Shown one piece after another: positions 1 through 6,949 of a DNA stretch of 23,363 nucleotides. Made by a program: the position numbers and the translations under genes. The stretch is from UMGS755 sp045597205 (GTDB lineage: Bacteria > Bacillota > Clostridia > UBA1381 > UBA9506): the NCBI GenBank assembly GCA_045597205.1, contig JAZODT010000074.1, forward strand, positions 1 to 23,363. Reading direction: 5' to 3'. The notes below the pieces were generated by a model. The model made no database searches. It saw only the letters and a program-made list of their open reading frames with translations, and was not told the origin of the DNA. How positions within the stretch are numbered: the first letter of the stretch is position 1; the number at the start of each line of letters is the position of its first letter.

Positions 1-1
1 A

Positions 2-1171
2 CATGGCTACGATCCGACTTGCCCCTTGGTAGCACGAGAGATTGCTTTTCGTGCCATAGGCGAGACCGATGTTAGTTGTAAAAATTTTTCTTACAGTCAA
101 TTGCTAGACATCGCAACTGCCATGCAACAATTATTATCCGAATTAAGCAAAGGAAATGCAGAACCCTGCTATTTAACAAATGCCGAAACCGGCAAGCTAA
201 TGGAATTTTCGGCTGTTCCTATTCTGCAGTATGGCAAGGCGGCACAACTTTTCAAAAAGGATTCCATGGGCACGCTCATTAGTTATTTTTATCAGGAACG
301 AGACAAAAAAGAGCGGATGACCCGTCGCAGTGCTCACCTTGCCAAACTAATCGCCAACCACATGGAGAGATGCACAAAAAAACTGGAGCTTCAAATGGCT
401 GAGCTTGCTGATACCGAAAAAAAAGAAAAATGGCGTCAGTATGGTGAATTAATCACTGCCAATATTTATCAGCTAAAAAAAGGCATGGAGCATTTAAGAA
501 CACAAAATTATTTTGACGAAGAATTGTCTATGGTGGTCATTCCGTTAGATACCACCCTCTCCCCCTCTGCCAACGCCCAACGATATTATAAAAAATATAA
601 CAAAGCAAAAACTGCGGCAGAAGAATTAACAAAACAAATCGCCCTGGCCCGCGAAGAACTTGCCTATTTAGAAAGCGTGGAAGAAGCCTTGGAACAGGCC
701 GACTCGGCTGTCTCTTTATCGCAAATTGGCGATGAGCTGGCAGATATGGGTTACATTCGCCGCCCGAAAGAAGCAAAAAGAAAAAAAGAAGCACCGGCAG
801 CACCGGCAAAATATGAAACAACTGAAGGGTTTATTCTCTACGCTGGCAAAAACAACCGCCAAAATGACTATTTAACCAACAAAATGGCACAAAATAAAGA
901 CCTGTGGTTCCACACAAAAAACATTCCCGGTTCTCATGTTGTGTTAAAATTTGAGCCAGATCGTCCTTTTACCAACGAAGCGATTACAGAAGCATCCGCT
1001 TTTGCCGCTTTTTTATCCAAAGCCAAAAATTCAACCCAGGTGCCGGTGGATTATACAGAGATTAAAAATGTGAAAAAGCCTGCGGGTGCAAAACCCGGCT
1101 TTGTGATTTATACCACCAATCAAACGGCTTATGTAACACCAAAAAATTTAGATAATAAAAACCGGCTGTAG
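2..1171 (+). CDS. rqcH: RqcH / NFACT-family ribosome quality control protein, 5' partial
   Basis: The reading frame is open to the left edge, so the first in-frame TTG at 26 is not the real start and 389 residues of the C-terminal part remain. The middle is a long Lys/Glu-rich coiled coil (roughly residues 90-240 of the visible part). The last ~120 residues are the NFACT-R domain, marked by the segment G-K-N-N-R-Q-N-D-Y-L-T followed by D-L-W-F-H-T-K and P-G-S-H-V-V. RqcH family proteins bind stalled 60S/50S-peptidyl-tRNA complexes and recruit tRNA-Ala to add C-terminal alanine tails that mark nascent chains for degradation. The N-terminal NFACT-N domain, with the Asp-Arg pair needed for tRNA recruitment, lies off the window, so activity cannot be judged. 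Older annotations call this family fibronectin-binding protein. The gene converges on the murT operon, and the stop codon lies inside the terminator stem. Confidence 0.93.
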   Translation, partial: HGYDPTCPLVAREIAFRAIGETDVSCKNFSYSQLLDIATAMQQLLSELSKGNAEPCYLTNAETGKLMEFSAVPILQYGKAAQLFKKDSMGTLISYFYQERDKKERMTRRSAHLAKLIANHMERCTKKLELQMAELADTEKKEKWRQYGELITANIYQLKKGMEHLRTQNYFDEELSMVVIPLDTTLSPSANAQRYYKKYNKAKTAAEELTKQIALAREELAYLESVEEALEQADSAVSLSQIGDELADMGYIRRPKEAKRKKEAPAAPAKYETTEGFILYAGKNNRQNDYLTNKMAQNKDLWFHTKNIPGSHVVLKFEPDRPFTNEAITEASAFAAFLSKAKNSTQVPVDYTEIKNVKKPAGAKPGFVIYTTNQTAYVTPKNLDNKNRL

Positions 1172-1198
1172 CATTTTTTGCTACAGCCGGTTTTTATT
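1154..1198. terminator. Bidirectional intrinsic terminator between rqcH and the AI-2E gene
   Basis: A 20-bp perfectly paired stem (1154-1173 with 1179-1198) closes a five-base T loop. The core is ACCGGCTGTAGCA. Runs of A on the left and T on the right give a U-tract in either direction, so it can end both the + strand rqcH transcript and the convergent minus-strand operon. The rqcH stop codon TAG (1169-1171) is part of the left arm, and the AI-2E gene ends only four bases past the stem. Confidence 0.9.
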
Positions 1199-1201
1199 GT
1201 T

Positions 1202-2353
1202 CTATTCTTTTTGTGAAGATTTAGCCGTTGTTAAATTCAATTTTTTATCATCCAAAAAATCTTCGCCAATCATTTGAATGGTGGCAACAATGGGCACACC
1301 GAAAACCATGCCCCAAAGGCCAAACAGACCACCAAAAACTACAATGGCAAAAATAACCCAAAATGGTGTAACTCCCACAGAGCCACCCAAAATTTTGGGA
1401 CCCAACCAAATGCCGTCAAACTGTTGTAGGACTAAAATAAACAATGCTGTCCACAAAGCAAGATAAATATCTTTCACCAAAAGGGTAATCACAATTGCCG
1501 GAATGGCACCAATGATGGGGCCAAAATAAGGAATCATGTTAAATACGCCAACCACCAGTCCCAGAAGCACCGCAAAGGGCACCTTAAGGAGAGAAAAACC
1601 AATAATGGCAAGAATGCAAATGATTAATGAATCAATCATTTTTCCAAAGAAAAACTGATAGAAAATCGTGCTGATTCTGTGCACATATTCACCGGCAACG
1701 AAAAGGTTTTTTTCTTTCATAAAAAGACCAAACACTTTTCGCATCAGTTTAAACAGAGAGTCGCGCTCCAAAAGAGCATAAGCACAAACCACAACACCTA
1801 TAATGCCGTTGCTTAAAGCACCCGTCACGCCTTTTACCCCTTTTACATATCCCCACACGTCCTGCAATAAAACATCCTGAAAAATTTTTTGCACATTCAT
1901 GGATTGCACAACAGAATCCAGCGGTAATTGCGCTAACAATCCACCTTCTTTGGTTAAGCTGTTAATAAAGTTGCCTATCTGCGTAATATAATCCGGCAGT
2001 TTTTTTAACAGCTCTGCCGTACTTGCAGAAATCCAAGGCAAAACAAAACCAATGGCTAATAAAAGCAGGGCTATAAATGTAAAATAAACCGTTAAAATGG
2101 CAATGGTTTTCGTGCGAGCCAATATGAATTTTCGTTTTGATTTTGCTAATTTTTCTTCCAACCGCACTGTCGCAGGATATAGAAAAAAAGCAAGAAGCAA
2201 ACCAATGGTAAATGGTGTTAAAAGTGATAAAAAACTGCCCAACGCCGCAAACACACGAGATAAATTGTCAAAGGTTTTATAAACAGTGATTAAAGCCAAT
2301 CCAAACAAAAACGCCCAAATCCAGCGTTTCCACTCTTGTCTCCCTCTTTCCAT
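1202..2353 (-). CDS. AI-2E family (TqsA/PerM-like) transporter
   Basis: The 383-residue polytopic membrane protein has hydrophobic segments near residues 13-30, 42-60, 85-108, 180-197 and 240-360. Family marks are the N-M-I-P-Y-F-G-P stretch followed by a small-residue helix, and further on Q-Q-F-D-G with P-K-I-L-G and a V-T-P-F-W helix. The family contains the E. coli autoinducer-2 exporter TqsA, but most members are uncharacterised permeases, some linked to Na+/H+ antiport, so the substrate here is unknown. The start ATG is set by AAGGAGG six bases upstream. That site lies just beyond the gatD stop, ten bases away, so the gene is probably the third of a murT-gatD operon. It ends at the shared terminator. 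Confidence 0.88.
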   Translation of the reverse strand: MERGRQEWKRWIWAFLFGLALITVYKTFDNLSRVFAALGSFLSLLTPFTIGLLLAFFLYPATVRLEEKLAKSKRKFILARTKTIAILTVYFTFIALLLLAIGFVLPWISASTAELLKKLPDYITQIGNFINSLTKEGGLLAQLPLDSVVQSMNVQKIFQDVLLQDVWGYVKGVKGVTGALSNGIIGVVVCAYALLERDSLFKLMRKVFGLFMKEKNLFVAGEYVHRISTIFYQFFFGKMIDSLIICILAIIGFSLLKVPFAVLLGLVVGVFNMIPYFGPIIGAIPAIVITLLVKDIYLALWTALFILVLQQFDGIWLGPKILGGSVGVTPFWVIFAIVVFGGLFGLWGMVFGVPIVATIQMIGEDFLDDKKLNLTTAKSSQKE

Positions 2354-2363
2354 TGTAGCCTCC

Positions 2364-3098
2364 TTATCTCTTTAAAAAGCGTTTAATTGCATAATCGTGG
2401 GCTTCCTTTTCCGCTTGGTCATCCAAAGCAGAAAGCATTCCTTCCCCATATTTTCTAATAAAAGCCTGCTTAAGCAAATGGTCTGCCAAAACGGGATTTT
2501 TAGGTAGTAGTGGCCCATGCAAATAAGTGCCCAAAACATTTTTATAGATAGCACCGCAGATGCCGTCTTCTCCATTGTTTCCAAATCCAGTCTTCACCAT
2601 ACCAAAGGGCTTACAAGAGCCTAAATAAGTTCTGCCATTATGATTTTCAAAACCAACAAACAAATTTTCTTCGCCTGTAATGTCAGACGAAATTATCACA
2701 TTACCAATAAGCCTTTTTTCGTTTACCTTGGTTTCCACATCTAGAACTGCAAGACCCTGCACCTGTTTTCCGTTTTGCGGAAAGCTTTTACCTAGCAGTT
2801 GATATCCACCGCAAACCGCCATAAGCACGCCACTGGATTCTACATACTCTAAAAGTTCTTTTCTCTGTTTCATTAAAAGGTTTAAAACAAGACCGTTTTC
2901 TCTATCTGACCCGCCGCCTAAAAAAATGACATCCAACTCATTAAAATCAATAACATCATTTTTGGCAACTGATACAACCTCTGCTTCTATCCCTCGCCAC
3001 AACAATCGATTTTTTAAGGTCAGTATGTTCCCCATATCGCCATAAAGATTTAACAAGTCTGGGTATAAATGCCCTATTTTGAGCTTTTTATTTTCCAT
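2364..3098 (-). CDS. gatD: GatD, glutamine amidotransferase subunit of lipid II isoglutaminyl synthase
   Basis: GatD hydrolyses glutamine and passes ammonia to MurT, which amidates the D-Glu of the peptidoglycan stem peptide on lipid II to D-isoglutamine at the inner face of the membrane. The 244-residue product has the class I (CobB/CobQ-like) fold signature: nucleophile Cys96 in A-V-C-G-G-Y-Q and the partner His194 in G-T-Y-L-H-G-P. The N-terminal L-Y-P-D-L-L-N-L-Y-G-D-M-G-N segment is typical of the family. The longest open frame begins at 3194, but that would put 96 bases inside murT. The start at 3098 (M-E-N-K-K-L-K) matches the family length and lies behind a G-rich site (GGAAGGCGGG). 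It overlaps the end of murT by 11 bases, which suggests translational coupling. Confidence 0.95.
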   Translation of the reverse strand: MENKKLKIGHLYPDLLNLYGDMGNILTLKNRLLWRGIEAEVVSVAKNDVIDFNELDVIFLGGGSDRENGLVLNLLMKQRKELLEYVESSGVLMAVCGGYQLLGKSFPQNGKQVQGLAVLDVETKVNEKRLIGNVIISSDITGEENLFVGFENHNGRTYLGSCKPFGMVKTGFGNNGEDGICGAIYKNVLGTYLHGPLLPKNPVLADHLLKQAFIRKYGEGMLSALDDQAEKEAHDYAIKRFLKR

Positions 3099-4446
3099 TA
3101 TCTGTCCCGCCTTCCTTTTCCTTAATAATACCCTGCAAAGTAAAGACAGAAGAATAGTTGGCCAAAGCATAACAAACGGGTGCTTCTCCTGCAATCAGTA
3201 TGTCAACAGCTTCTTTCCAGTCACAATATTTTTTTTGTTTATCCGCAAATCCGGCATATTTCATTCTAAGCATTAATTCGTCAGCACGCATGCCGGTAAT
3301 AACAATTTGGCCAATTCCCGCATTTTGTAAACTCTCAAAATCAACATCCCACAGCCAGGAAATATCCATGCCATCTTGGGGCAGGTCATTCACCGCAAGC
3401 AGCAAATCTTTTTCTCTTTCATCCTGTAAAACTGCTGCAATTGCCTGATTAAATCCTGCCGGATTTTTTGCCATATTCAAGATAACCGGTTTGCCCACAT
3501 TAAACTCTTCCATCCGGCCCACCTGTGGCTGATACTTAGAAAGTACCGCTTCATATTCCGGCACCTGCCCCATGGAAAGGTATGCCGCACTGTAAGATAA
3601 GGCAATGTTATATACATTATAAAACCCACGAAACGAAGCACAAACAGGCACCGTTTTTCCCTCATAACTAAGAGAAAAAGAAACACCGTTCTGCAAGGAG
3701 ACATGATTTACACAAAAATCCGGATTTTTTCTTTTAAAACCACAGGCAGGGCAACAAAACTTGCCCAGCTGGCTATAATGATGATAGTCATACTCAAGTT
3801 CCTGCCCACAAAACGAACAAAACTTACCCTCTTTGGCCTCTTTTACACCTGCTTCTGTTGCTTCATCCACCGCCATGTAATAACAAGTGCGATTTGTATT
3901 TTCGCCAAACTGAGCCACCAGCGGATCATCTCCATTTAAAAGAAGCTTTGCCTCAGGCGCAAGTTCCAACGCACGGCGGATGAAATCCACTGTCATATCT
4001 ATTTCACCATAACGGTCTAACTGGTCGCGGAACAAGTTTGTAATCACAACCAGGGTGGGTTTCATATAGCGAAACACCTTAATGCAAGAAGCTTCATCCA
4101 CTTCCAGGCAAGCATAATCTGCCTTAATTCTGCCCCATATATCTGCTTTTTCGGCAAAGGCGCAGCAAACACCCCACAGCATGTTGGCACCAAACTCATT
4201 GCTCACAAGACTGTGCCCACCTGCACGGATAAAGGAAGAAAGCAGGTTATTGGTTGTGGTTTTACCATTGGTACCGCAAACCACAATAATCTCCTTTTTC
4301 ACCTGCCCGGATAAAAGCGAAAGAATGGAAGGACATATTTTAAATGCAAGCTGCCCGGGCATGGAAGAACCATTTTTGCCTAAAAGGCGACTGAAAATGA
4401 TGGCTACTTTACAAGCCCAAACTGCCAAAAGCAAACGAAAACGCAT
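3088..4446 (-). CDS. murT: MurT, Mur-ligase-like subunit of lipid II isoglutaminyl synthase
   Basis: This is the ATP-dependent synthetase partner of GatD. The 452-residue protein starts with a hydrophobic stretch and carries the Mur-ligase P-loop G-T-N-G-K-T-T at residues 58-64. Next comes the N-L-F-R-D-Q-L-D-R-Y-G-E motif (137-148), then a zinc-ribbon insertion with cysteines 210, 213, 232 and 235. The C-terminal DUF1727 domain contains N-D-L-P-Q-D-G and D-I-S-W-L-W-D (353-367), the region holding catalytic acid residues in characterised MurT. ATG 4446 has AGGAG five bases upstream and sits below a sigma-A-like promoter. Amidated lipid II supports efficient cross-linking and lowers cell-wall negative charge. 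All key motifs are present, so the enzyme should be active. Confidence 0.95.
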   Translation of the reverse strand: MRFRLLLAVWACKVAIIFSRLLGKNGSSMPGQLAFKICPSILSLLSGQVKKEIIVVCGTNGKTTTNNLLSSFIRAGGHSLVSNEFGANMLWGVCCAFAEKADIWGRIKADYACLEVDEASCIKVFRYMKPTLVVITNLFRDQLDRYGEIDMTVDFIRRALELAPEAKLLLNGDDPLVAQFGENTNRTCYYMAVDEATEAGVKEAKEGKFCSFCGQELEYDYHHYSQLGKFCCPACGFKRKNPDFCVNHVSLQNGVSFSLSYEGKTVPVCASFRGFYNVYNIALSYSAAYLSMGQVPEYEAVLSKYQPQVGRMEEFNVGKPVILNMAKNPAGFNQAIAAVLQDEREKDLLLAVNDLPQDGMDISWLWDVDFESLQNAGIGQIVITGMRADELMLRMKYAGFADKQKKYCDWKEAVDILIAGEAPVCYALANYSSVFTLQGIIKEKEGGTDNGK

Positions 4447-4499
4447 AATAACTCCTATCTGCGGAAAAACCGCTTTTTAAATGAAAACTTCCTTATTTT

Positions 4500-4527
4500 A
4501 TTATACACTTTTTTTTCATTAAATCAA
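4500..4527 (-). promoter_or_regulatory. Sigma-A-type promoter of the murT-gatD operon
   Basis: Read on the minus strand, a perfect -10 hexamer TATAAT (4500-4505) lies 16 bases from TTGATT (4522-4527), four of six bases matching the -35 consensus. The start site would be near 4493, giving a leader of about 45 bases to murT. That leader contains a small GCGG/CCGC hairpin just before the AGGAG site. Confidence 0.6.
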
Positions 4528-4618
4528 TATAAATTCTCGAATTTCTAACCACATTTCCAAAAAACCAGACGCCTTATTCCACATTTTTTCCAATCAAATT
4601 TTAAAAGAGCTAATTTTT

Positions 4619-4646
4619 CACCAAATTCTTCTTTTCGCATAGTATA
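4619..4646 (+). promoter_or_regulatory. Candidate mother-cell sporulation promoter (sigma-K/sigma-E like) for the microprotein gene
   Basis: CATAGTATA at 4638-4646 fits the sigma-K -10 pattern CATAnnnTA and also the sigma-E pattern CATAnnnT. A CACC at 4619-4622, about 15 bases upstream, could be the short AC-containing sigma-K -35 element. No convincing sigma-E -35 is visible. Transcription would start about 10-15 bases before the ribosome binding site of the 32-codon gene. AT-rich sequence can produce such matches by chance. Confidence 0.4.
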
Positions 4647-4676
4647 TAGTATAACAAAGAAAAGGAGGTAAAAACG

Positions 4677-4775
4677 ATGGGATGCAACAACGGCTTATTT
4701 AGCGGTTTCGGCAATAACAGCTGCATTTGGATCATCTTGATTATCATCCTCATTTCCTGCTGCTGCAACGACTAA
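4677..4775 (+). CDS. 32-residue cysteine-rich membrane microprotein, probably sporulation-linked
   Basis: This short gene has AAAGGAGGT (4661-4669), a full complement to the 16S rRNA 3' end, seven bases before its ATG. The product begins with a Gly/Asn-rich head (G-C-N-N-G...G-F-G-N-N), continues with a hydrophobic helix of about 11 residues rich in Ile and Leu, and ends with three consecutive cysteines and N-D. Cysteines are at positions 3, 16, 28, 29 and 30. The shape (Gly/Asn-rich start, one membrane helix, Cys-rich end) resembles tiny YjcZ-like proteins found in spore formers, whose roles are mostly unknown. It sits alone between a candidate mother-cell promoter and a strong terminator, directly upstream of spoIIIA. 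The coding call rests on the perfect ribosome binding site and tidy gene boundaries. Function is not known. Confidence 0.75.
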   Translation: MGCNNGLFSGFGNNSCIWIILIIILISCCCND

Positions 4776-4795
4776 TGTAAAAACACTGTAAGCAG

Positions 4796-4834
4796 GAGAC
4801 TGTCTCGCAAAATGTGAGGCAGTCTCTTTTTTTT
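4796..4834 (+). terminator. Intrinsic terminator after the microprotein gene
   Basis: A 14-bp stem (4796-4809 with 4813-4826, starting GAGACTG and ending CAGTCTC, two G-T wobbles) with a three-A loop is followed by eight T residues. It begins 20 bases after the microprotein stop and makes that gene a separate transcription unit from spoIIIA. Confidence 0.88.
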
Positions 4835-4882
4835 GTTCTAAAACGGACAACTCTGTAATAAACTATGATAAGAGGTGAAAAC

Positions 4883-5779
4883 ATGGACAACTGTAAAAAC
4901 GCCGTTATTATGCAACTTTCCCCCGAATATAGACCATTGTTTCAAAATGTTTCTTTTGAAGATTTAGAAGAAATTCGTTTTCGGATTGGCCGCCCGATTA
5001 TGCTTTATCGGCATGATCGGGCAGAATATATAACAGAGCATGGAAACACAACCCTACACCCTGATCAAGGCAAAATAGCTCGCCGGGCAGACATAAATGC
5101 ACTATCGGCCGCCTTTTGCAGCAACTCAGTTTATGCTTATGTAAACGATATTAAGAATGGATTTATCACCTTGCAGGGAGGACATCGGGTGGGGCTCGCC
5201 GGTAAATGCGTTATAAAAAACGGTGAAATTACCAACATGACTGACATTGCTGGCATTAATCTGCGCATTGCAAGACCATATACAGGGTGTGCAGAAGCGA
5301 TAGCACCTCAATTAAGGACAGGCCATAACATAAAAAATACATTGCTGATTGCACCACCGCAATGCGGAAAGACTACGTTTCTACGGGATTTAGCCAGAAT
5401 TTTTTCTGTTAATTTTAAAGTGACTATAGTGGACGAGCGTTCTGAAATTGCAGGCACCTATGAGGGTGTTCCCCAATTTAACATTGGCCCCCAAACCGAT
5501 GTGCTGGACCGCTTCCCCAAAGCCCACGGTATGCGTTTAGCTGTTCGCTCCCTTTCGCCGCACATTCTCATTACCGATGAATTAGGCAAAAAAGAGGATA
5601 TCGAGGCCATGGAAGAAGCCGCCAGTACCGGTTGTCGCTTTATCGCCAGCATCCATGGTGACAGTACCGACTTTGTTTTGACCGACAAAAATAAGTTATT
5701 ATCCTTTTTTGATGTGGCTATCATTTTAGGTAGAAAAAACAATCGCCCCGCCATTATAAACATAAAACATTTGAGGTGA
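4883..5779 (+). CDS. spoIIIAA: SpoIIIAA, stage III sporulation ATPase
   Basis: SpoIIIAA is the presumed ATPase of the SpoIIIA-SpoIIQ channel that connects mother cell and engulfed forespore. It resembles secretion ATPases of the type II/IV class. The 298-residue product has a Walker A at 157-164 (A-P-P-Q-C-G-K-T), a Walker B-like I-L-I-T-D-E at 228-233, and the N-S-V-Y-A-Y...G-G-H-R-V-G-L-A-G segment conserved in the family. An in-frame ATG exists at 4865, but AGAGGTG four bases before 4883 favours the later start. It is the first gene of the eight-gene operon. I could not identify a convincing sigma-E promoter in the 48 bases between the upstream terminator and the start codon. Confidence 0.95.
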   Translation: MDNCKNAVIMQLSPEYRPLFQNVSFEDLEEIRFRIGRPIMLYRHDRAEYITEHGNTTLHPDQGKIARRADINALSAAFCSNSVYAYVNDIKNGFITLQGGHRVGLAGKCVIKNGEITNMTDIAGINLRIARPYTGCAEAIAPQLRTGHNIKNTLLIAPPQCGKTTFLRDLARIFSVNFKVTIVDERSEIAGTYEGVPQFNIGPQTDVLDRFPKAHGMRLAVRSLSPHILITDELGKKEDIEAMEEAASTGCRFIASIHGDSTDFVLTDKNKLLSFFDVAIILGRKNNRPAIINIKHLR

Positions 5780-5784
5780 AAAAA

Positions 5785-6303
5785 ATGACTACTTTTATCG
5801 GTGCTTTATTAATTATCGGCTCCTGTTTTGCCCTGGCGGTAAAATCGGTACAAAAGCAACGGGAACGCTTATGGACCATTGAAGATTTTTCAAAACTTTT
5901 GTTTGAAATTGCAAGGACCATTGATTTTCAGTTAGAACCGTTGCCCCAAATATTAAATCGCATTGCACTGGAGGAAAGCCCGCCTGTGCCCAGCTTTTTG
6001 CAAGACATTAAAACGGCTATCCAAAACGATGCCCACTGCCCTATCGATAGCATTTGGCAACAGGCTCTTGAATCCTTTTCGAAAAACAAGAATTTGCCGG
6101 AAAAAGCATACCGTATTTTAAAAGCTTTAGGAACGCATTTAGGAAAAATGGACATTGAAACAGAAACAAATCGGTTAAAAGCCGCTGCGAAGGAACTAAA
6201 AATACTTTATGCCGACCTTGAAAAAAACTCATCCAAAACTGAAAAATTAACACAAAGTTTAGGCATTGTATTAGGCATTTCCATCGTTATACTTTTAATT
6301 TAA
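5785..6303 (+). CDS. spoIIIAB: SpoIIIAB, stage III sporulation protein
   Basis: The 172-residue product matches the family length (about 171 in Bacillus). It has a membrane helix at each end (residues 3-20, and the last 14 residues L-G-I-V-L-G-I-S-I-V-I-L-L-I) around a helical soluble domain related to GspF-like secretion platform proteins. A GTG at 5776 overlaps the spoIIIAA stop, but GAGGTG (5773-5778) sits six bases before ATG 5785, which makes the ATG the better start. It is presumed to couple the SpoIIIAA ATPase to the membrane complex on the mother-cell side. Confidence 0.93.
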   Translation: MTTFIGALLIIGSCFALAVKSVQKQRERLWTIEDFSKLLFEIARTIDFQLEPLPQILNRIALEESPPVPSFLQDIKTAIQNDAHCPIDSIWQQALESFSKNKNLPEKAYRILKALGTHLGKMDIETETNRLKAAAKELKILYADLEKNSSKTEKLTQSLGIVLGISIVILLI

Positions 6304-6333
6304 CCACAAAAGAGCAAGAAAGGACTGGTAAAA

Positions 6334-6528
6334 ATGGGTGTTGAGTTAATTTTTAAAATTGCCGCTATTGGCATTGTAGTTAGCGTTTTAAATCAGGTGC
6401 TCATTCGCTCAGGCCGCGAAGAACAGGCTATGATGACCACCCTAGCTGGACTCATTGTTGTGCTTTTAATGATGCTTAACGAAATTAATTATCTTTTTCA
6501 AACCATTAAAAGCATTTTCAACTTATAA
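6334..6528 (+). CDS. spoIIIAC: SpoIIIAC, small integral membrane protein of the feeding-tube channel
   Basis: The 64-residue protein is nearly all membrane: helices at about 5-22 and 33-50, split by a short polar turn R-S-G-R-E-E-Q. Length and the V-L-N-Q-V-L motif agree with the SpoIIIAC family (about 68 residues). AAAGGA lies about ten bases before the ATG. SpoIIIAC and SpoIIIAD are related and are assumed to form part of the channel in the outer forespore membrane. It follows spoIIIAB by 30 bases. Confidence 0.93.
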   Translation: MGVELIFKIAAIGIVVSVLNQVLIRSGREEQAMMTTLAGLIVVLLMMLNEINYLFQTIKSIFNL

Positions 6529-6536
6529 AAGCAGCT

Positions 6537-6929
6537 ATGGATATGATAAAAATTTTTGGTATTGGCCTGACCGGTGCCGTGGTTTCTTTAATTTTAAAAG
6601 AATATAAACCGGTTTTTGCCGTTTGCACAGGTTGCCTTTCTACCCTCGTCATTTTTATTATGCTGCTCCCCAAAATCAGTTATGTGCTGGATGTGGCTGG
6701 TATGATTGCCGGAAGGATGTCTATTGAAGCCGAATACATACAAATTATTATCCGCATTATCGGCATTACTTATCTTGCCGGATTTGGCAGTGAGCTTTGC
6801 CGTGATGCCGGGCAAAATGCCATTGCCAAAAAAATTGAATTGGCAGGAAAAATTATTATTGTTGTTGCCAGCATTCCCATTTTAACCGCCGTTTTAAACC
6901 TGTTGACTGGCATTTTGCCATCAGCCTGA
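6537..6929 (+). CDS. spoIIIAD: SpoIIIAD, integral membrane protein of the feeding-tube channel
   Basis: The 130-residue membrane protein has several hydrophobic helices (about 3-20, 26-46, 66-82, 102-122) and the L-I-L-K-E-Y-K-P segment typical of SpoIIIAD. It starts eight bases after the spoIIIAC stop. No good Shine-Dalgarno is visible before ATG 6537 (AAAGCAGCT only), and a second in-frame ATG is at 6543, so initiation probably depends on coupling to spoIIIAC translation. The G-F-G-S-E-L-C-R-D-A-G-Q segment is a strongly conserved part of the family. Confidence 0.92.
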   Translation: MDMIKIFGIGLTGAVVSLILKEYKPVFAVCTGCLSTLVIFIMLLPKISYVLDVAGMIAGRMSIEAEYIQIIIRIIGITYLAGFGSELCRDAGQNAIAKKIELAGKIIIVVASIPILTAVLNLLTGILPSA

Positions 6930-6949
6930 CGATAAGGAGAAATCCACCA

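Noticed and set aside
26..28. TTG as the rqcH start codon
   Set aside because: The same frame is open to position 2 and the visible protein begins in the middle of the NFACT-N domain; there is no ribosome binding site. The gene is cut by the window edge.
3099..3194. Longer gatD product beginning at 3194
   Set aside because: It would add 32 hydrophobic and basic residues encoded inside murT with no family match; the start at 3098 fits GatD length and N-terminus.
4461..4480. Small GCGG/CCGC hairpin followed by Ts on the + strand as a terminator
   Set aside because: Only four GC pairs, and no + strand gene lies upstream; it is better read as a minor element of the murT leader.
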